Positions 40,113 through 43,806 of a DNA stretch of 43,806 bases are shown piece after piece (position 1 is the first letter of the stretch; each line of letters begins with the position of its first letter). The notes below the pieces were generated by a model that worked only from the letters and a program-made list of their open reading frames with translations, was not told the origin of the DNA and did no database searches. The stretch is from Bacteroidia bacterium. Its GTDB lineage: Bacteria > Bacteroidota > Ignavibacteria > UBA10030. The DNA is taken from positions 1 to 43,806 of the forward strand of contig BQML01000017.1 in NCBI GenBank assembly GCA_022180565.1, in the 5' to 3' direction. Position numbers and translations under genes: made by a program.

Positions 40113-41957
40113 TCATTCTTCCACAAAATATTCCTTGATTCTCTGCGCAACGGCCTGACCCACAACATCAGCAAGCTGTTCTTCCGAGGCAAACTTCACT
40201 CCCTGAACCGATCCGAACACTTCCAGCAACTCCCGCGCGCGCACTTTTCCGATCCCCTTGATCAGGTCCAGCTCCGTTCGGAGGATCCTCTTCGAGCGCA
40301 CGGCTCGGTGGAACGTTACGGCGAACCGATGGGCTTCATTCCGTATTTGTTGCAGAAGTTTCAAGCCGGACGATGTTCGCGGAATCGGCACAGGTTCGCT
40401 CTGGTTCGGCACAAACACTTCTTCGAGCCTCTTGGCCAATCCAATCACAGGTACATCTTCCATTCCGATCTTCCGCAAAATCTCGCCGGCGCTCGACAGT
40501 TGTCCTTTCCCCCCGTCGATCACGATCAGATCGGGCCGCGGGCTTTCCTGTTCCAGAACGCGGCGGTAGCGTCGTTCCACCACTTCCTGCATGCTTGCAA
40601 AGTCATCCGGACCCTGTACGGAGCGGATTTTAAATTTCCGATATTCGCTCTTCCGCGCTTTTCCATCCACAAACACAACCATGGACGCGACGGTGTCGCT
40701 CCCCTGGATAGTCGAGATGTCGAAACATTCAATGCGTCGGGGCGGGACTGACAAATGGAGATCTGATTGGAGGGCTTTGACGGCATGCGGTACGAAATCC
40801 CCGCGTTTCATGCGCTGAAGTTCCAATTCGCCCAGAAGCAGGGTGGCGTTGTTCTTTACCATGGCAACGAGTTTAGCTCGTTCGCCTGTCTTCGGCACTT
40901 CGAGAGACACCGGAGCCTGTCGTTTCGCTTCCAGCCAGGAGCGGATGAGCGAATCCGATTCCACCGGTGCCGAGAGGAACAGTTCCCCGGGCAGGTCATC
41001 GGTATCCAGGTAGTATCGCTCAAGCACGGCTTCGAGAAGCTGGCCTTCGGTTCTGCCTTCCGCGTTCGTCAGGGAGAAATTCCTGCTGCCGAGCACTTTG
41101 CCGCTGCGCACCTGAAACACGACCGCGCAGGCATCGTCACCCCGAGCCGCAACGGCAATGATGTCGCGATCCACTTCACGCCGATCCACCACGCGCTGTT
41201 TTTCATTATACACTTCCATAGCCTGCATTCTGTCCCGGAACCGTGCGGCCTCTTCGAACCGCAGTTCCGAGGAAGCTTTCTCCATCTCATCCTTCAGGAC
41301 CTGAATCACCGCCTCTGTCCTCCCCTTGAGCACCTGTGCTACCTGATCGATCATCGCGTTGTAGTGCTCCCCGGTCACCAGTCCCTCACAAGGCCCTTCG
41401 CATTTTCTGATATGGTAATCGAGGCAGACCTTGTATTTCTTCTTCGCAATCGTCTCTTCGTTCAGATCGTAGTTACAGCTCCGGATCATGAAAATATCCC
41501 TCACCGTTTTGAGAGCGTGACGCATGGTTTTCACGTCCGCATAAGGCCCGAAGTATCTCGACCCATCCTTCACGATGCGCCGTGTGACAAACACACGGGG
41601 GAAGGGTTCGTTGGTAATCACGATGTAGGGATAGGACTTGTCGTCCTTGAGAAGGACGTTGTAGCGGGGCTTGTGGCTCTTGATGAGATTGGCTTCAAGG
41701 ATCAGGGCCTCGACCTCGGAGTCCGTGACCATGAGCTCAACATCCGCGATCCTGGAAACAAGTTTTTCCAAGCGGGGTTCATGCTGACGGGAGGAGAAGT
41801 ACTGGCGGACGCGGGAACGGAGGTTTTGGGCTTTTCCGACGTAGAGGATCTTGCCGGCGGAGTCTTTGAACTTATAGACTCCGGGTTGTGCCGGCAGTGC
41901 CTGGAGTTTGTCCTTCAGCGATCCCGGCGCCGGGATCGATTCGAGTTCCCTGCTCAC
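40113..41957 (-). CDS. uvrC: Excinuclease ABC subunit C
   Basis: Makes both incisions in nucleotide excision repair after damage recognition by UvrA/UvrB; cytoplasmic. It has 614 residues, the normal length. The N-terminal GIY-YIG nuclease domain (about 20-98) has PGVYKFKDSAGKILYVGKAQ and LRSRVRQYF. The NDEEIA-type Cys-linked region contains CLDYHIRKCEGPCEG. The UVR helix-pair (VLKDEMEKASSELRFEEAAR near 205-240) binds UvrB. The RNase H-like 5' incision domain includes IECFDISTIQGSDTVASMVV and DLIVIDGGKGQLSSA. The C-terminal helix-hairpin-helix is LDLIKGIGKVRARELLEVFG. The GTG at 41957 is preceded by AGGTGA with a 6-nt spacer. It follows the epimerase gene by 6 bp and is the last gene of its operon. 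Confidence 0.98.
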   Translation of the reverse strand: MSRELESIPAPGSLKDKLQALPAQPGVYKFKDSAGKILYVGKAQNLRSRVRQYFSSRQHEPRLEKLVSRIADVELMVTDSEVEALILEANLIKSHKPRYNVLLKDDKSYPYIVITNEPFPRVFVTRRIVKDGSRYFGPYADVKTMRHALKTVRDIFMIRSCNYDLNEETIAKKKYKVCLDYHIRKCEGPCEGLVTGEHYNAMIDQVAQVLKGRTEAVIQVLKDEMEKASSELRFEEAARFRDRMQAMEVYNEKQRVVDRREVDRDIIAVAARGDDACAVVFQVRSGKVLGSRNFSLTNAEGRTEGQLLEAVLERYYLDTDDLPGELFLSAPVESDSLIRSWLEAKRQAPVSLEVPKTGERAKLVAMVKNNATLLLGELELQRMKRGDFVPHAVKALQSDLHLSVPPRRIECFDISTIQGSDTVASMVVFVDGKARKSEYRKFKIRSVQGPDDFASMQEVVERRYRRVLEQESPRPDLIVIDGGKGQLSSAGEILRKIGMEDVPVIGLAKRLEEVFVPNQSEPVPIPRTSSGLKLLQQIRNEAHRFAVTFHRAVRSKRILRTELDLIKGIGKVRARELLEVFGSVQGVKFASEEQLADVVGQAVAQRIKEYFVEE

Positions 41958-41963
41958 TCAAGC

Positions 41964-42380
41964 TCACCTTCCTCGCGGCTGTGCGTGTTCGCTGATTTCG
42001 ATCAAAACCCCGTTTGTAGACCGGGGATGAAGAAAAGCTACCCTGCTGTTATTGGCCCCCTGCTCGGGGCGGTCGTGAACAAACGCAAAGCCCTCATTTC
42101 GTAACCGTGCGATCTCGGCTTCGATATCACGAACCTCGAGCGAAATGTGGTGGATGCCTTCTCCCCTCTTTGCAATGAATTTCGTCACAGGCGATCCTTC
42201 GTCCGTGCCTTCCAGGAGTTCGATCGTCACCTGGCCGACTCGGAACATAGCTGTTCGGACCCGTTGGCGGGCGACATCTTCCTCGTGATACGCCTCCGCG
42301 CCGAGCAATTTCGAGAATAGTTCCTTTGCGGCTTTGAGATCCTTCACCGCGATGGCAATATGAGCGATCTTTTCCGGCAT
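41964..42380 (-). CDS. mce: Methylmalonyl-CoA epimerase
   Basis: Interconverts (2S)- and (2R)-methylmalonyl-CoA, linking propionyl-CoA carboxylation to methylmalonyl-CoA mutase. It is a VOC (glyoxalase/bleomycin-resistance fold) protein of 138 residues. Metal ligands and signatures are visible: KIAHIAIAVKDLKAAKELF with His7, VGQVTIELLEGTDEGSPVTK, GEGIHHISLEVRDIEAEIA and a final NGVLIEISE with the metal-binding Glu. The ATG at 42380 overlaps the upstream TGA as TGATG; a GTG one codon earlier is a less likely start. It lies between the transporter and uvrC. The partner mutase and carboxylase are not in the window, so the pathway context is only implied. Confidence 0.95.
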   Translation of the reverse strand: MPEKIAHIAIAVKDLKAAKELFSKLLGAEAYHEEDVARQRVRTAMFRVGQVTIELLEGTDEGSPVTKFIAKRGEGIHHISLEVRDIEAEIARLRNEGFAFVHDRPEQGANNSRVAFLHPRSTNGVLIEISEHAQPRGR

Positions 42381-43297
42381 CACTCGAGCAGAAACGCCCT
42401 CCCCCGTTTGATAACAGCGATCAGGTCCGCAGAGTTCGCCACCACGATGCCTCCGAGAACGAGCGCGGAACCGATGAAGATTTGCACGGTGAGTTTTTCG
42501 CCGAACACGATCACGCCCGCAATCACGGCAATAATCGGCGTCACAAAAGCCGTGAGGGACAGGAGAACGGCCGCCACATGCTTCAGGAGCCAGAAATAGG
42601 TTACGAAGGTGACCACGGAACCAAACAAGGCGAGATAGATCAGCGAGAGGATGGCCTCCCGGTTAAAGACGATGCCCTCATGGTTCTCGGTTGCAAAACT
42701 CATAATGGCGAGGAGGACGCCTCCGATAACCATGCCGACATAGTTGAGGCTCATCGTGTTGTAGGGTCCGCCGTACTTCTTCACCGTCACAAGCGCGAAG
42801 GCCTGCAGGATCGAGCTGAGAATAATCGCAATCATTCCCTCGATTCCCAGTGAGCTCTGGAAGCTGAATTCACTTGCAAAGATTACGTAAATGCCGACGA
42901 AGCCGAGGAGAATCCCGGCCATCGTGGGTTTGGTCAACCGTTCGTTGGGCAGAATAAAATAGGAGCAAAGGGCAACGGCGAACGGGTAAGTGGCGAACAG
43001 AATCGAGGCCAGTCCGGTCGGAATGAACTGCGTTCCCCAGTACACGAGAGCGAGAGGAAGAGCGAACGAACTGAGGCCCATGAGAATGCCGAGTTTCCAG
43101 AACATCTCGTCCCTGGCGAACTGAATGCGCCGGAACTCGATGAGGCCGAGCAGAAACAATGACGCAAGGAGAAAGCGGAGAGACGCTCCAAGAATGGGCG
43201 GCATGGAGCGCAGGCCGATCTTGATTGCGAGCCATGTCGTTCCCCAGATCAGGCACACGGCGACAAGGCCCAGGACTACTTTCAGACGGACGGAAAT
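42380..43297 (-). CDS. EamA-family (DMT superfamily) transporter with apparent ATT start
   Basis: About 305 residues with ten predicted membrane helices arranged as two EamA repeats. The first repeat holds VCLIWGTTWLAIKIGL, LRFLLASLFLLGLIEF, ALPLALVYWGTQFIPTGLAS and AGILLGFVGIYVIFA. The second holds GMIAIILSSILQAFALVTVK, LALFGSVVTFVTYFWLLKHV and FVTPIIAVIAGVIVFGEKLT. Such proteins export or import small metabolites; the substrate is not predictable. The first common start codon is a GTG at 43258, but that would remove the first half of TM1 (LKVVLGLVAVCLIWG) and has no ribosome-binding site. An in-frame ATT at 43297 has GGAGG 4 nt upstream and restores a normal EamA N-terminus, so it is used here as the likely start. 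The DUF1015 stop (TAG, 43327-43325) lies in the same frame just upstream. Confidence 0.88.
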   Translation of the reverse strand: MSVRLKVVLGLVAVCLIWGTTWLAIKIGLRSMPPILGASLRFLLASLFLLGLIEFRRIQFARDEMFWKLGILMGLSSFALPLALVYWGTQFIPTGLASILFATYPFAVALCSYFILPNERLTKPTMAGILLGFVGIYVIFASEFSFQSSLGIEGMIAIILSSILQAFALVTVKKYGGPYNTMSLNYVGMVIGGVLLAIMSFATENHEGIVFNREAILSLIYLALFGSVVTFVTYFWLLKHVAAVLLSLTAFVTPIIAVIAGVIVFGEKLTVQIFIGSALVLGGIVVANSADLIAVIKRGRAFLLE

Positions 43298-43324
43298 ACG
43301 GCCTCCCAGTCGTTCGTCGGTTGA

Positions 43325-43806
43325 CTACCCGTCAAGTTTGTTCATCACGAGTCCCGAGAGGAGCTTTGGGTAGAAGTAGGTTGATTTCTGGGGCATCGTG
43401 TGGCCCGCTTTGGCAACGGCACGAACCTGCTCAATTTTGGCAGCATTCATGAGAAATGCAAGTTGCGCTTCTCCGGCCCGCACAGCCCGGAGCGCTTCAT
43501 CGGCTTCATGGACAAAAACAATGTTCTTCTTCTGTTCCTGATCCTCCATTGATATTCCAAGGACATCACGAAGAATAACGTAATGCAGGAGGGTTGCATC
43601 GAGGCCTTTCACAACAGAGGGTAACGGATCGGCAACGAGTTCACCGGGAAGGTGCATCGGCTTGAGGGACAGGAGGAAACATCGCGGGTCACCGCCGAAA
43701 ACAACGCCGAAGGACGGAACGGAACACGATTCAAGAGCAGGCAGAAGCAGTTCCGCCTGGTCGAACGACCGGACAATAAAATGCTCCTCGACGCGCTGAA
43801 GGAACG
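43325..43806 (-). CDS. DUF1015 family protein (N-terminal part cut by window edge)
   Basis: The last 160 residues of a DUF1015 protein; the open frame continues off the right edge. The C-terminal signatures of the family are present: a late GLDATLLHYVILRDVLGI, then NIVFVHEADEALRAVRAGEA, AFLMNAAKIEQVRAVAKAGH and the closing MPQKSTYFYPKLLSGLVMNK. Full-length members have about 400-450 residues and an unknown, probably enzymatic, cytoplasmic role; they are often near serine/phosphoglycerate metabolism genes in other genomes. Only about 27 bp separate its stop from the EamA start, so it heads or joins the DUF1015-EamA-mce-uvrC operon. Confidence 0.9.
   Translation of the reverse strand, partial: FLQRVEEHFIVRSFDQAELLLPALESCSVPSFGVVFGGDPRCFLLSLKPMHLPGELVADPLPSVVKGLDATLLHYVILRDVLGISMEDQEQKKNIVFVHEADEALRAVRAGEAQLAFLMNAAKIEQVRAVAKAGHTMPQKSTYFYPKLLSGLVMNKLDG

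Noticed and set aside
40767..42104. 445-codon plus-strand frame opposite uvrC and the epimerase
   Set aside because: Antisense shadow of strongly conserved genes; no recognisable motif or ribosome-binding site.

Overview
The window reads as a chromosomal segment from a Bacteroidota/Chlorobi-type (FCB group) bacterium of moderately high GC, perhaps close to Ignavibacteria or Kapabacteria. The pointers are a type IX secretion C-terminal sorting domain (YQNYPNPFNP), DUF4783 and DUF5723-like envelope proteins, very long exported beta-rich proteins, and several genes without a Shine-Dalgarno sequence. Genus-level placement cannot be made from the sequence alone. Almost everything is on the minus strand; the one exception is a two-gene ArsR/SRPBCC cassette near 22.8-23.6 kb.

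Layout. (1) 1-1814: a hybrid sensor kinase (REC-PAS-PAS-HisKA-HATPase) cut by the left edge. (2) 2047-22350: a 20.3-kb run of five exported proteins with 4-bp or near-zero junctions. In transcription order these are a putative outer-membrane barrel, a 3462-aa giant protein, a five-domain Fn3 protein, a cadherin-like/HAF protein with a T9SS tail, and a TPR lipoprotein. A TTGACT-N17-TAATCT promoter precedes them. This unit is the best candidate for an undescribed system. (3) 22.5-24.0 kb: a C-terminal remnant of a cytochrome P460-like protein, the divergent ArsR/SRPBCC cassette with a palindromic operator over its start codon, and tRNA-Phe(GAA). (4) 24.2-32.3 kb: a FabL-like reductase, glmS, pgeF, a large NtrY-like kinase and a DUF4783 protein. 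Two arrays of the same 8-bp tandem repeat closely bracket glmS. (5) 32.4-36.4 kb: an Fn3 lipoprotein and the pyrR-pyrB-pyrC operon. Its leader carries a PyrR-binding-loop match, a candidate antiterminator and a terminator just before pyrR; tRNA-Val(CAC) lies upstream. (6) 36.5-39.9 kb: a DUF5723-like outer-membrane protein and a partner envelope protein. (7) 40.1-43.8 kb: uvrC, methylmalonyl-CoA epimerase, an EamA transporter with an apparent ATT start, and a DUF1015 protein cut by the right edge.

How the parts work together. The housekeeping content is conventional: UMP synthesis with pyrimidine-responsive attenuation, amino-sugar supply through GlmS with PgeF for peptidoglycan fidelity, nucleotide excision repair, and the propionate/methylmalonyl branch. 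The accessory interest lies in the envelope: the large secreted operon, the DUF5723 pair, and two membrane or hybrid histidine kinases that could sense envelope state.
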